Below, piece after piece: positions 23,101 to 35,125 of a stretch of 64,000 nt of DNA. The position numbers were made by a program, and so were the translations under genes. Positions within the stretch are counted from its first letter, which is position 1. Every line of letters starts with the position of its first letter. The DNA comes from Cenococcum geophilum 1.58 (taxonomy: Eukaryota > Ascomycota > Dothideomycetes > Gloniales > Gloniaceae), in NCBI GenBank assembly GCA_001692895.1, contig KV748214.1:620001-684000 (forward strand), read 5' to 3'. The notes under the pieces were generated by a model that worked only from the letters and a program-made list of their open reading frames with translations, was not told the DNA's origin and searched no databases.

Positions 23101-26100
23101 AATCATCTATCTGATGGCCAGGCAACTCTTGGTGCGACGTTGGGGTTTGGCCGGGAAGTTGATTGACGAGAGAGAGGGATAGCCTCAGTGAGGGGTAGTT
23201 GCGGCCAGCGCGCTTGGCCTAGGGGTGGACTGAGACAAATAACAACCTTGATTCATGAGCTTTCCGAGCCTACTTTGGTCGATTCACCGACCACTCTAAT
23301 TTCCCGAGGGGCATATTCGAGGCTCCTGCAACTTGCCATCCTGACGGCCAATAAACAATGCCCACCTCCTTCGCCCTCAACTTTACTCCTGGGCGGACGG
23401 CGGGCGGGAGGCTGCAGCCTTGGTGTACTCGACTCCAGATTCCCTGCATCTTAGCTGAGGATCCTTTGGCCTTACGGGAACGTGCGGTTCCAGAGGATTT
23501 GGAATGTCTGGGGTCTCCACTCAGCCACCATTGCAATATACTCTCTAAACGACCGTCGCAATGTCTGCCTCGTGAAAAATCCTCTGCCACCGCGGCCCTG
23601 GCCGGACGTTGATGTTTCTCGAGAACGTCCGGGAAGCCCACCCAGAGTGACGCTCAGGGACTAAAAGGCAGCAGCATGCCCCTTAGACGTGCATCAGATG
23701 ACCCACTGACGGCATGGAGGGCAGGGCGGCCTCAGGCGGTCTGAAGCCCCGGGTCCTACCCGCGTCGAAGCGCTTCTCTCGGTTTTTGATCGGATCTGTG
23801 CTGATCGGCAGCGAGCCATTGGGTCAGATGGCGTAACGCGAATGCGCTCTTGGAGGCAAGGAATGTGAGAAAAGGAGCGCAGCTCCCCTTCCGGTCAGCT
23901 CCGGCTTCTGGGAGGGAGGGCGCAACGTGCGAGACACATGCAAGTGTTTGAGCATAATACTGGATGCGAGGAATGTCATCCCTCAGCCGCGTGGAGCTGG
24001 CAGCAGAAAGTAAGTGTGTCTTGAGGAAGCCGAGCAAGGGGATCTCTGGGGACACCAGCGAGTAGTGTGGTGTTTTGGGGGCCTAACTAACTGCCTGCTA
24101 ATATGTACAGCGGAAGCTCTTGGATAGCCTAAATCATCTTGGGCATAGCGGTGTCCGAGCGGAGGGATGGGACACGCGCGATGTCTGCACGTCACTGGTG
24201 TTCCTTGCCCTGTACCAGCATGGTGTTGTATCCTGGCTCCAGGGTCTTTTGGGGGACCGGCAAGCAAGGGAGAAAGACGCATCGAAGCGCTGGAGCGTCA
24301 ACAGCCTGCAGAAGACTTTTGGTCGCGAATAGCGAGTGTGGTGGCGAGAGGTTCCGCGCAGACATTGCCTAAGCATGTCGATGCAGAGGTACTTGGACCT
24401 ACCTTGACCTACATCTGACATCGCTGTGGCGAAACGGGTTGTAGCTGTTTTTGGTGTGCAGCTGCAGTTCCCGACTGCTCGGGTATTGAGTGCTTGGGAT
24501 GATAAGAGCCCGGGTCAGGGCGCAGGCGGTGGTCGAAAGCAGCACTGCTAGTGATGCGCCCGAGTCCGCCAGCAAGGGTTGCATCAAGCATGTCTGCAAA
24601 AAGGCGGTGGCGCTTTCTGATTGAGGCGCTTGCCATCTCTCCGCTCTGTAGCGCGCCGACGAGTAATAGCGTCGGCGGTGTCGACTTTGTGACAGGTAAC
24701 GGTCGAGCAAAAGGAATTCATCGATCTATCTCCTTCTTTTCCTCTTGGTAGAGCTCTCTGGCGGAAAAAAAGTGATCGGATTGTGGCAGCCGAGCCGTGG
24801 CGGCGATAAAGTCAGCCTAGTCATGGCGAGCATGGTGGACATGGACATGGCGGGCCCACGATACAGAGTCGTGACGGTGCTCAGCCCATTCAAGCATATC
24901 CAATACTTTGCTGGGTCCGACGAGGGCTGCTGCTGGGGTGGGCTGCAGAGCAAACTTTGGTCATCTGTTCGCTGCATGGGTTATTCTTAGGAAAGATGAA
25001 ACATCGCATCGCTTTCGTACCGACTCGGTGGACTGCGAGCTCATCTTGAAGCCCGCCGCCGTCTCGCAGCCCGCCGCGATCGAGTTTCGTGCTGTGGACG
25101 GTTGTGGGCGGTTGTGGGCGGTTGTGGTCGATGTTCCTGCGTCGCCGCACGGGAGGGCCATGGCCAGCGATGGTCCAGTAACGGTCCAATAATGGCCAAT
25201 AGGGGCGGGTCACGTCCCAGCAGTCCCAGTCCCAGCAGCCCCAGTAGCCCCGGCAGCCCCAGCAACCTCCCCGCCTCCCCAGCAGGCAAGAACCACCACA
25301 CGCCCGGAGCAAGGAATGCAGAGCTGCGTAGGTCAGAGACAATTCGAGCAATAATGGGATCCTCTGGCCGCCCGGACCCTGGGGCAAAACATTTCTCCCT
25401 GGCGTCGGAGATATAGATAGACCGCTTTGGGAAATGGTCGCTGCAGCTTGCCAATGCTACCGTGGTGCTAGAGAAGGGAGATGATCTGAGCCTTGGGCAA
25501 TACGATTATTCTCTGCGCTCTTGGGGCTGAAAATCTGAGCCATCATCTACCAGATCCAACAAGCTACCTAGGTAGGCATTTCTCCTTTCAGCCAGATAAC
25601 CCGACTAGCCCATACCCTGTATCCGCTTTCACACTACTCCTTCATTTTATACTTCTGTCCGGCAGCTTCAGCATCCTCAAGAACACTGCTACTCCCTCCG
25701 CCCGGTTGAAATGCGATTCCTTCCACCTGCTCAATCCTGCGTTTCCATCATCCCAAGCCATTCACTGGTAACCATTCTCCTGCTCTTTGTTCCCGCAACG
25801 AACCCCGTGGTCCATTACCAGCACGCTCAGAAAGCATAGATCACGGGTCTCGCAGCCCTGACGATCTTTGTGCTACGGAGCTGTTGGCGGGAAGACGATT
25901 TGGATTGATGCCTTGGTGCATATATGTCCGCTGCCTTCACTCTGCCTAGGATCTCAAACCTCCTCCCTCTTCCATTTCTCCGTTAAGTTTTTTCGTCTCA
26001 GGCCTTGTCGCCAACCACCGTTAGGCTTCCAGGCTTGCCGTCACCACACAGCAGCAAAACACCGACCTGCTGGTCCCGGCTAAAAAAAACCTGCTGCAGC

Positions 26101-27691
26101 AGATCTGTCGAAAAACAGAGGCCCGTCACCCTGGCGGCGCGCAGATCGCTAAACGGCCCAGTGCTAAAGCAGAGCAAGTGAGACTCGTCGAAAAGAGAAG
26201 GCCACCCCTACGAGATCTAGGCGCCACTCAATTTTAGCAGCTGCAGGAGAACCTTGTATGTTTTGAGATGGAACTCGCACTTTTCGGAAAAACGACTGAT
26301 ACTGGATTCTAGCGGCGCAATTGATATCACACCGGTGAAGTCCGCGCACCAAGATCCTGGGAGGTCAACCCAGATCCATCCTGTCCGTGCGCGCCTTCGC
26401 GATCTGTGGAGACGAAAGCGAGAAAGGGCGCGCCTGGTCTCCCGTCCGTTGCGACCGTTTTAAGCCGTTGGACCGACGCACCCGCCGCGCTATACGCCAG
26501 CAGCTGAGCCGGCTCAGGCTCCAGGGATTGCCGACCTGACCGGCCCGACAGGGCATTGCCAGCTCAATCTGGAAGATTCTGCGCTTTCGGATTCTGCTTT
26601 TTGCCAGGAAAGCAGCAAGCAGGATTTGCGAGGAATCCTCCAGGGCTCCGACGGGCCGCAGCCACTGCGGCAGCTAATTGAGGATCGTGCCCGCGTGCCG
26701 GCTAAAGCGCCCCAGATTCCCCACCCAAGCGAGCCAACAGCGTCCTTTACCTGCCTACTCCGGTTAAAGCCGAGCGCATCACGCAAGAGGCGGCAGCCAG
26801 TGGCCAGTGAGCTTCGACTGCGGCGCGCGAACAAATCCCGCCGAGTTTGCGAGAGACATCGAGGGCAGGAAAGCCAGCGCGTGCGGAGGCTCTGCTGGAA
26901 GGCGCCGCTGCTTGGACCCGAGTCGGCGGCTGCAGGATCGACAGCTCAGCTCCTGAGCTTTTGCTGAGAAGCCTGAGATTGGCCCCGCGTCGCAGGACCG
27001 CCTTGTCGAGCGTGTGCTGCGGCTAGTGCAATTATGAACCAAGGTCAGTCAGCCTTAACTGACCCTGGACTGCTAAGGGCGCAAACTCACCACCTTCATC
27101 CACATCTCCCTCGTTTCTCCGCATTTTTCCTCATTTTTCTTGTATATTTCCCCTCAAATTGGATCTGCGTCATTCCCGCGCTCTGCCTCGATCCTTTATA
27201 TTTTTTTCCCCAGCCGTTGCGGCCGTTGTCGCCTGCTCTGGGCTAGCCGCTCTCTTGCTCATGTAGTGCGCTCTCGCACGCTTCTGACACCCGAGCGCGG
27301 CCAATTCTGTGCAGTTCTGTACAACGTCCCGGCCACATCTAGCCTCCCTAGCCTCTCTAGCCTCTCCCCCCCCCCAAAATCCTCGCCCGTTTTCCCTTCA
27401 CGCCCGGGGCACGTTGTCCCTTTTCGTCACACCTCTTCTTCGACGGTGTGCGAAAACGCCTTGTCGCGGCTGATTGGCTGACGTGCAGCGTAAGCAGTCA
27501 TTCAACCTCTGTCTTTGGCATCGGAGTATCCCCTCTCCTCGGAGCAGGAATGCATCGACCACATTGGCGCTCATGCACATCATAGTTCGTTTGCAGCTGG
27601 AGGGGTTCCCGATCAGCTTAGGCGCGACGGAGCGCTAGGCCAGTCAGCAAGCAGCCTGTTGTCTTTGCCTTCTGGTAATGGTGTTCGTTAC
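14149..27691. other. 13.5-kb gene-poor interval upstream of the VIB-1-like gene
   Basis: I could not support a gene here beyond the doubtful ORF at 21313-21786. Composition is mixed: 14-21 kb is neutral to AT-rich, 22-27.5 kb is GC-richer with many chance ORFs on both strands. Landmarks are a frame at about 17530-17766 with an acidic Ala/Asp/Glu-rich C-terminus (DADEEDENATAAKTT) that might be a lone terminal exon, a GGTTGTGGGC 10-bp repeat at about 25099-25127, a CAGCCCCAG-rich run at 25220-25275 and a pyrimidine-rich AGCCTCTCT run at 27340-27378. The last kilobase is probably the long leader or promoter of the regulator gene that follows. Confidence 0.45.
21313..21786 (+). CDS. Unrecognised 157-aa ORF (doubtful)
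   Basis: Single uninterrupted frame from an ATG, with Cys- and Trp-containing segments such as LEVCVDAVSTDHVFMGYGPC and TDWIKSKGYLHDWIYMCGNK. It has a hydrophobic stretch near residues 17-34 but no clear signal peptide. I know no family that matches. It stands alone in a gene-poor stretch, so it may be a chance ORF, a young gene or a relic. Confidence 0.28.
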   Translation: MLRYYGVRQEIADAMGLVASALDLPFFVMICVVWIKERRSKGALSRIGKGAALSFAQGCFSHISPEKVGLSIKKHHDKQLQPTEGGLEVCVDAVSTDHVFMGYGPCWFSNGSTFALTLGAYTDWIKSKGYLHDWIYMCGNKLRMSCPSNRLCLAVEA

Positions 27692-30033
27692 ATGGCCCAT
27701 CGTTCTGCGGCACATGAAGCACAGTAAGTAATTTTCCCTCGTTCATTGGGTCCCTGGGTCTTGCCAGAGTCGGGCCTGGCGGTTTCCGCGGTGCTGCCTT
27801 GCCCTGCGGCCCCCAGCCAATTTCCCGCTCTCGCTCGGCAACTCCATCACCTGGTGCTGCCCAAGCTTTTTCCATCTTCGGGACCAACCTCACGATCGCC
27901 GAAACAAACACGTCGTCATGCCACTCATCAGCATCACTCCTGTCGTACATGCTCCGACTGTGTGGTGCTCCTATCTCTCCCAGTTGTGTGGTCTGCCACA
28001 TTGATCACACGACAAGCTAGAAATGCCATACCGTCCCTGTCTGGATTGACAACTTAAACTGTGCCACCGTGCTGCGTGTGTTACACACAGTGGCTGTTGG
28101 TATCATTCTGGAATCGTTGGTTGTTGACTTGTATGCTCTGGTTAGCTAACTGTATTTGAGCTATAGGTATCAATCCGGGGCAGGCATTTCCGACTCGTCT
28201 GGCTCCATCTCCACCAGTCCCAGCTCTAACAACTCTTCACTAGCCTTTTCGCCCTTCTCGGCGACCAGCGTGTATTCTACGCAGCCGACGTTGAGTCTGG
28301 CAAACCCTTACTCGACTGCACCCCAGCTCTTTGCAAACTCTGTTGGTTTTTCCCAGTCGTTTGGAATGTCGAATATGCGACCAAGGATGTCGTCTATGTA
28401 TGTAGCCTTGAAAGCACGCTGCGACGGCCCTTCCCGTTCGTGTCTAATGCGAGAATCGGTGCATGACAGCTGACAGCTAGACGGTAGAACCGATCCTTCA
28501 ACACAGGGTATGTTACCTCCAGCACGATCACCTGGAATGGGCAATCAAGTATCACCATCTCTGGGTGCTTCGGTTCGAGATAACTATACCACCTCAACAC
28601 CTGGGCTTCACAGACACACACTCTCCCCTCGCAGCCACGCCGAGACCATTTCGCGCACTCCGTATAGTTCGTTACCTGATATTCCTCGAAGCGTCTTGCC
28701 AACTAGCATGTCTTCCTCAGTTGCCTCGTACGGGAATACAGCACCGGTCTTAGGCTACCCCCAGCACGACAGACAGGCAGACACACCTCCATTTAATGCC
28801 CAAGAGACCCTGTACGAAATCGCCTGCAACGGGTCAAATGTGACAGCTCACATTGACGCCAAGATAGAAAAGGGTTTCTTCTTCTCCTCCGATCGAGTTT
28901 GGACTTGCTACCGACGGAATTACTTTTCCGTGTTGGTGTCGTACTCACTGGATCCCCACATTCCTGGCGGGCGTCTTACCCTTCTAAAAGGTTCGAAACA
29001 GGAGCATATACAGGCCATGGCCATGTCACTTTCCGCTGCAGTGGATGGTGCACAAGGGAAATCCATCGAGCTTATCCAGCACACGCCAAAACGCGACAAG
29101 GGCCCTCAACTCCCCATCAAAAAAGAACTTTTATCGCCCACTCCACCTGGAAAATCCCAACACGAGCATGGGTACGGAATGAGCGCTTTTCACAATCCAT
29201 CCACTGTTGCTCCTCCCTATCTGCCCCTACAAAGCGACCCAGAGGCGAGCCAACAATACTCCCCAGCGAACCATTCCGCAACCACGCACCAACACACATT
29301 TGAGAGGATTCAGTTCAAGTCGGCGACAGCAAACAACGGTAAGCGCCGCGCACAGCAACAGTATTACCACCTGATTGTCGAACTATGGGCGAATATTCAA
29401 AAACCCCAGGAACAGCAGCCAAATTGGATCAAGATCGCACAACGAGTATCACAGCCTGTTGTAGTACGTGGTCGGTCGCCGAGTCATTACCAGAACGAAG
29501 GCCCACATAGCGCAAGCACTTCGCGCGGCCCTGGAGGCTCTGGGGCCGGGGCTGGAGGAGATGGACGCTCTGGGTTTGGATCTGCTGGAGCTGGAGGCGC
29601 AGTTGGTCGATCTTTTGGGAACGGACTCTCCATGTCAGGTAATAGTGGAGTGGGTGGAAGCATGTACAGAACAAATCAGTACTCCCTGGACCCGAGCCCT
29701 GTTGGGAGCCACTCTGTCAGCTCAGCCAGCTCATCAAGTGGAGGGCCGGTAGAAGGACTGGTTAGCGATCATCATATGATGGATGAAGATGAAGAGAAGG
29801 CGATCGATGGATTCGATGGGTACCAGTACTATCCTAGCCCGATTTACGAGGCAGGTATTCCTACAGGCGCTAAGGGAGAAGGCCCAGCTTTTCAAGATGG
29901 CAGAAGGATTAAAGAGGAGTACCCAGGGTCAGCGCATGCGCCCGGGTGGCAAGTAGGAGGCTGCGGTCGCTTTCAGGGAATGGAGACGAGTCGTGGATAT
30001 TATCCGGACTTGCACGCCCATGCTGGGTATTGA
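27692..30033 (+). CDS. vib-1: Ndt80-family transcription factor, VIB-1/XprG-like
   Basis: Exons 27692..27723, 28167..28401 and 28507..30033 (597 aa). Intron 1 (443 nt) starts GTAAGT and ends CTATAG; intron 2 (105 nt) ends ACACAG. The junctions give EAQ-YQSGAG and SSMY-GMLPP in frame. The N-terminus is Ser-rich and disordered. The Ndt80/PhoG DNA-binding domain covers about residues 190-400: EKGFFFSSDRVWTCYRRNYF, VVDG-type QGKSIELIQHTPKRDKGPQ, FERIQFKSATANNGKRRAQQ, QYYHLIVELWANI and QPVVVRGRSPSHYQN, all hallmark blocks of the VIB-1/XprG clade. The C-terminus has a Gly-rich run and an acidic patch (MMDEDEEKAID). In Neurospora and Aspergillus this clade controls extracellular protease genes, starvation responses and HET-dependent cell death; it acts in the nucleus. 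The start is the first in-frame ATG; a further upstream exon is possible. Confidence 0.88.
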
Positions 30034-31773
30034 GTAGTGCGTTAAGATCCAGGACATTCATTATTTCACGTCTCGACGAACATACCACAGAAATTCCCTG
30101 GTCGCACCTGCTCCATCAAGCACGAAAGATGACTCACGACCTTAAAACAAGCAAAAGATAAGAGGCAGCAAAGCTTTTCCTCGAGGAAGCATGAAAGGGC
30201 TCGAATTTACAAACCACGAACAGCATACTTAACTTCATCAGAAAGCCTTTCGTTGCTCTCTTTTCGTCGTACGGCGGCATCGCATTACAATCATGAGTAT
30301 CTTAACTACGCCATCTCCGTATCTCAGTCGGTCAAGTTTCAGCGCCGTCGCTTCGACAGCACTTTTGCAATGAACAACATCCTCACGGCTTAAAATCTAG
30401 CACCTACGCCTTCAAGCATCAAAGGCGTTTAGGCCCAAAACACACAAGAAGAACAGGCGTTTAGAACACCAAAATCTGGGGCATAGTTGAGTTGGGGCCG
30501 ATCGCATCAGATTGTCAAGTATCTCGAAACAATCAAGCCAATTCTGGTGTCTGTCGCATTGCGGAACGCTACGTCTATGATGGACTATATATTCTATCGC
30601 TACAGACGACTTTAGGGTCTGACGATCCTGCATTTCGCCCCATTTCAAATGTTTTTCGCTTCTTCTTCCTCTTCTTCAGCATTGCGCCTCTGTCCTCTTA
30701 CATGAGTATCACTATTTTATTTCCTGGCGCTCGCTACGCGACGGCCGTAATAAACGTGCATGGACGCTGCATCCGCCCCCCTGCAGTTCTTCTTCAAACA
30801 GCACATCATTTCTTCTCTTGATATTTCGGCTAAGCTCGCATCGGAAGGTTTCGGAATCTATTCCAGAAAACGGTATGAGAGCGCCTTTTTTTTTTCTCTC
30901 TCGACATGGGTTATGGGTATGGGTATGTTATGGGCTATGGTTAGGTGCAGACAGTGGCATGGAGCATATTGGTAAAGGTTTTTGACTTTAGGTTATGCGA
31001 TTCTATGCTCCTAACCGCATATCGTGATATTAGTCGCGGTCAAGCACACGATGGATTATGGGTTACGGTTGTAAACGCTCATGGGTCAAGGATCACGGGT
31101 CATTTGTCATGGATTATGGAGTATGGGGTAGGAAAAATTGGAGTGTGTGTTGGGCCAAGGGTTGCATTTGCAAATGGAGAACTATGGTTGGGTTAGAATG
31201 AAGGAGGAAGGGTGACGAGCTGAGATCTAATGAAGGTGGCTATGTGTTTGTATGATTATGAATTCCCCTTTAGAAAAAAAATCGTGAAATTGTTCAGTCG
31301 GCTGCCTAAGGCGGCCGTTTAGTCTACTTGTGTTCAAATCCTGTTGTGCCACGATGGAAGTCGCGTATGATTTCAAGAGACAGCGGGAGGCTAGACGATA
31401 TTCTATTTATAAAAAGCAGATGATAAGGGAAATTGAAGCAAGTGGAATCAGTTTAACAGTTTGAATTACGAGATTTGGTCGAGGTTGATGGCCTGGTTAG
31501 TGATGTTATCAGCGTGGAGGTACAACGAAGCTCCCGCCAAAAACGTTAGTGCCCGTTCGCGGGTCGATCTCCGCCTCGCNTCGCTGCCAGGCCACACTGC
31601 TACGCATGAATCGTAAGTAAGCCAAAAAGCCTTCTGTAAACTTCGACACAACACCTGACACCTGTCGTCAAATCTATCACCGATCTATCTCCGCCATCAA
31701 ATCTCCTCTCCGCTCACCACTCTCACCTCCTCTTCCGCCCTCTCCGCTCAACCTCCCACTCACTCACACCGCC
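30034..31773. other. Intergenic: 3' region of vib-1 and promoter of the SRP receptor gene
   Basis: No gene found. At 30900-31140 there is a run of loose TATGGGT/CATGGGTC motifs without a fixed period. A tRNA-like sequence is noted separately at 31282-31354. One undetermined base at 31580. The pyrimidine-rich stretch just before 31774 is typical of a fungal promoter or leader. Confidence 0.5.
31282..31354 (+). other. tRNA-like sequence, probably a decayed tRNA
   Basis: A 73-nt segment starts TCGTG and ends CACGA (pairing ends). It has an A-box-like TTGTTCAGTCGG and a good B-box, TGTTCAAATCC. The AAGGCGGCCGTTTAG part resembles the middle of Leu tRNAs. The T-arm and the end of the acceptor stem do not pair properly and no variable arm is present, so it is not a functional tRNA as read. 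Confidence 0.3.
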
Positions 31774-32769
31774 ATGGTCTGGCACGATGCTGACAGCTGG
31801 CTTACGCTCGCCTTTGGCCCGCACCTCTCCACGATTGTAGTCACCCTCGTCATCGCGCTTATCCTCCCGGTTCTGCTACACCAGTTTATCTACAGGAGAC
31901 AGACTCCGGCCAGCCTGCCCACTTTCTTACTTGTTGGACCGAGCGGCGCGGGGAAAACAGCATTTCTTACCTTCGTATGCGCTCCCAGCCTTTCCCGTCT
32001 TCCCAAGCTCTGCGTCGATTCTGCAGCCGGCTGTTTCCAGTCATGTTACCCGCCCCGACCGCTAGCTAACACCCATTCTTAACGCACACAGCTCGAGCGC
32101 GGCAAGCCCAGCGCAACACACCTTTCGCAGACGCCCCTTTCAGCCTCGTGCACGCTACCCGAATCCAGCACCGCCGCATCCTCGAAGTACCGCTCCGAGG
32201 GCGACCCGTCGCATGCGCGGTCGCGGCGGTTCCTGCTGGTCGACACGCCGGGCCACGGCAAGCTGCGGCACTTCGTGACGGCGCAGCTCGCCAAACCGGA
32301 CACCTTGCGCGGGATCATCTTCCTGGTGGACGCGGCGGCCGTGGGCGAGGAGGCGGGGCTGGCTGAGGCGGCCGAGTACCTCCACGACGTGCTGCTGGCG
32401 CTGCAGAAGCGCTACACGGCCGCCAAGACGTCTAAGAGCCCGAGGGAAGTGCCGGTGCTCGTCGCTGCGAACAAGCTTGATCTGTTCACTGCGCTGCCGC
32501 CCGACCTCGTCAGGATCGCGCTGGAGAAGGCGATCACGGATGTGCGGCGGACAAAGGCGAAGGGGCTGAGGGACTCGGGCGTCGGGATGGGCGAGGAGGA
32601 CGGCGTCGAGGACGAGCGGGATTGGCTTGGGGACGGGGGAGACGGCGCGTTCGACTTTGGGCAGATGGACGAGGTTAATGTGCATGTGCAGGTCAAAGGC
32701 GGGAACGTGATGGGGGCGGATGGAGCTGATGCGAGGGATTGGTGGGAGTGGGTTGCTGAGCAGCTGTGA
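31774..32769 (+). CDS. SRP102: Signal recognition particle receptor subunit beta
   Basis: Two exons, 31774..31974 and 32092..32769, give 292 aa; the 117-nt intron runs GTATGC to CACACAG and is in phase 0. A membrane anchor at about residues 20-36 (TIVVTLVIALILPVLL) is followed by a small Ras-like GTPase domain: P-loop GPSGAGKT at 55-62, DTPGH at 118-122, NKLD at 194-197. A C-terminal region rich in Gly/Asp (DERDWLGDGGDGAFDFGQMD) ends in DWWEWVAEQL. This layout (one N-terminal TM plus a GTPase) is that of the SRP receptor beta chain, which anchors the alpha chain to the ER and helps dock ribosome-SRP complexes. ATG lies in a CCGCCATGG-like context. The coding part is very GC-rich, giving long antisense shadow ORFs. 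Neighbours are unrelated. Confidence 0.9.
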
Positions 32770-33227
32770 CAATGTACGGCTTCGACATCTTGCATTGCAT
32801 TCCACTATATCATTGATTTATGAAGCGTTCCTGCATCAACTTCTGACAACGCCGCAATTGCTGCATACTGCGAGTTCTCCTTGCCTCCGCTGTACGGCGG
32901 ATGGATGCAACGCAGGTGTACGCTCGACGTGTGGGATAAATTTGAGGTCGGCAGTTGTTTATACTGTCACTTCGGTGCTGCAAATACCGAGTTCATCTAG
33001 AGCAGCGACGCGTGCGGATTCCGCCCTGAGTATGTCGCGGGGCTAAAAGACGCGGCTATGATCGGCTCAGCCCAGAAGTTTGTCGCTCCACCAAACCATC
33101 ACCACCTGTTCGTTCCGTGCCCCTCGAACCACCCTCGACGCTCCAATTCTTTCTTCGTACCCACCCACCATTATCCTCCATGCAGCGCCCAGTAGCAGTA
33201 GAGGCTCGAGAGTGCATATCCGCCGCC
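32770..33227. other. Intergenic, SRP receptor 3' region and CBS promoter
   Basis: No gene seen. An alternative in-frame ATG for the next gene lies at 33180, so part of this stretch may be coding. Confidence 0.5.
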
Positions 33228-35125
33228 ATGGCTTCCAAAACCCGTCACGCAATCCCTCCCGTCGTCATGGACACCGTTACGCAGCAGATCGGGAACACGC
33301 CGCTCGTTCGGCTGAACAAGATCCCGCAGAGCTTAGGCATCGAGGCGACGGTGTATGCTAAGTTGGAGATGTTTAATGCGGGAGGCAGCGTGAAGGACCG
33401 CATTGCGCTGAGGATGATTGAGGAGGCCGAGAAGAGCGGGAGGATAAAGCCTGGAGACACGCTGATCGAGCCGACGAGCGGGAACACGTGAGTTGCGATC
33501 TAGCCTCAAAATAAGACTACGTGCTAATTTTGGGTGGTGACACAGGGGAATTGGACTTGCGCTGGTTGCTGCCGTGAAAGGTGAGATTGACTCGCCACTA
33601 ACGCCTTTTCTGCTTTCGTTGCAGTTTACTTGGGCCATTAGGAAGTGCGCAATTGGCTGACTTGAAGCTGCAGGATACAGAACTATCATAACCCTCCCCG
33701 AAAAGATGTCGCCCGAGAAAGTTGCCGTGCTGCGCGCCCTGAACGCCGAAATTATCCGCACGCCCACCCAAGCCGCGTACGACTCCCCCGAATCCCACAT
33801 CGGCGTGGCACGTCGGCTGGAAAAGGAGATCCCGAATGCACATATTCTAGACCAGTATGGCAACCCGGACAATCCACTCGCGCACGAGCTCGGCACCGCG
33901 GAGGAAATTTGGACGCAGACGGAGGGGAAGATTACGGCGCTGGTGGCCGGCGCGGGCACAGGCGGGACTATTACGGGGATTGCGAAGGGATTGCGGAAAC
34001 ACAAGAAGGATATCAAGATTATTGCGGCGGATCCGCAGGGTTCGATTCTTGCGTTGCCGGAGTCGTTGAATCAGGAGCATGCGAATGAGGGGTATAAAGT
34101 GGAAGGCATTGGGTATGATTTTATTCCGGATGTGCTAGATCAGAAGGTGGTTGATGTGTGGTATAAAACTGACGATCGGGCTTCCTTCCAATATGCGAGA
34201 AGGTTGATTGCTGAAGAGGGGATTCTGTGTGGTGGGAGTAGTGGAAGTGCTATGGACGCTATGGTGAGAGCTGTGAAAGATTTAGGGTTAGGTAAGGATG
34301 ATGTGGTTGTGGTTGTATTGCCGGACAGTATCAGGAGTTACTTGAGCAAGGTATGTATTCTCTGTTTCCCTATTCTAACCAATTCTATTCTATTCCTCAC
34401 TTTCCTCTGGTCATTCAAACCCTTCTCCTATACCTTGACTCTGTCCCACTCAGACGCCTCTCACATCCTCTCCTTTTCCTTTATACCCAATCATCAATTA
34501 CGCACGACCTAACGTCTCCAAGTTCGTCGACGACGACTGGCTCGCCGCCAACGACCTGCTCCCCCCAACCCCCCCATCCAGGCCCTCCTCCCCCACCTCC
34601 AAGCATGACCCCTTCCACGGCGCCACCATCCGCACCCTACGCCTCAAGCCCGTCACCACGATCCCCGCCTCTTCCCCCTGCGCCGACGCCATCGAAACCA
34701 TGCGCGACAAAGGCTTCGACCAACTCCCCGTCTCCTCCCCTCAGGGTGCGCGCCTCGTCGGCCTCGTCACTCTCGGCAACCTGCTGAGCTACATCTCGGC
34801 CGGCCGCGCCGGCCCGCAGTCGCCCGTCTCGGACGTCATGTTCGACTTCCGCAAGCTCAGCGAGGTGGTGACGGAGCCGACGGACGTGCGGGTCGGCGCC
34901 GCGCCGCAGCGGCAGAAGGAAGGCGGGAGACGGCGTGGCTTTGTCGAGATCACGCGCGACACGCCGCTGAGCGCGCTGAGCCGGTTTTTTGAGTGGAATA
35001 GCGCGGCTGTCGTGACGGAGCGGGTGGATGGGGGTGCGATGAAGGCTGTTGCGGTTGTTACGAAGGTGGATTTGCTGGGATGGCTTGTTCGGCATGGGAA
35101 GGGTGGGAATAGGGACGGGGCGTAG
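33228..35125 (+). CDS. CYS4: Cystathionine beta-synthase
   Basis: Four exons, 33228..33487, 33546..33580, 33674..34350 and 34523..35125 (524 aa); introns of 58, 93 and 172 nt all begin GT and end AG. The PLP fold-type II domain has [15 protein letters not shown], the PLP lysine in [10 protein letters not shown] (Lys56), the TSGNTG loop from residue 83 across an exon junction, the phosphate loop GAGTGGT and GGSSGSA. After [20 protein letters not shown] comes a regulatory region with two CBS motifs ([12 protein letters not shown]...[11 protein letters not shown] and [18 protein letters not shown]...[11 protein letters not shown]). It condenses homocysteine and serine to cystathionine in the cytosol (transsulfuration). 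The heme-binding N-terminus of the animal enzyme is absent, as usual for fungi. The ATG at 33228 (GCCGCCATGG) was preferred over the in-frame one at 33180. Confidence 0.93.

Noticed and set aside
30900-31140. Run of TATGGGT-like motifs suggesting telomere-type repeats
   Set aside because: The motifs lack a fixed period and are not TTAGGG; just a loose compositional bias.
32155-32805. 216-aa minus ORF
   Set aside because: Antisense shadow of the GC-rich second exon of SRP receptor beta.
33333-34016. 227-aa minus ORF
   Set aside because: Antisense shadow of the cystathionine beta-synthase exons.
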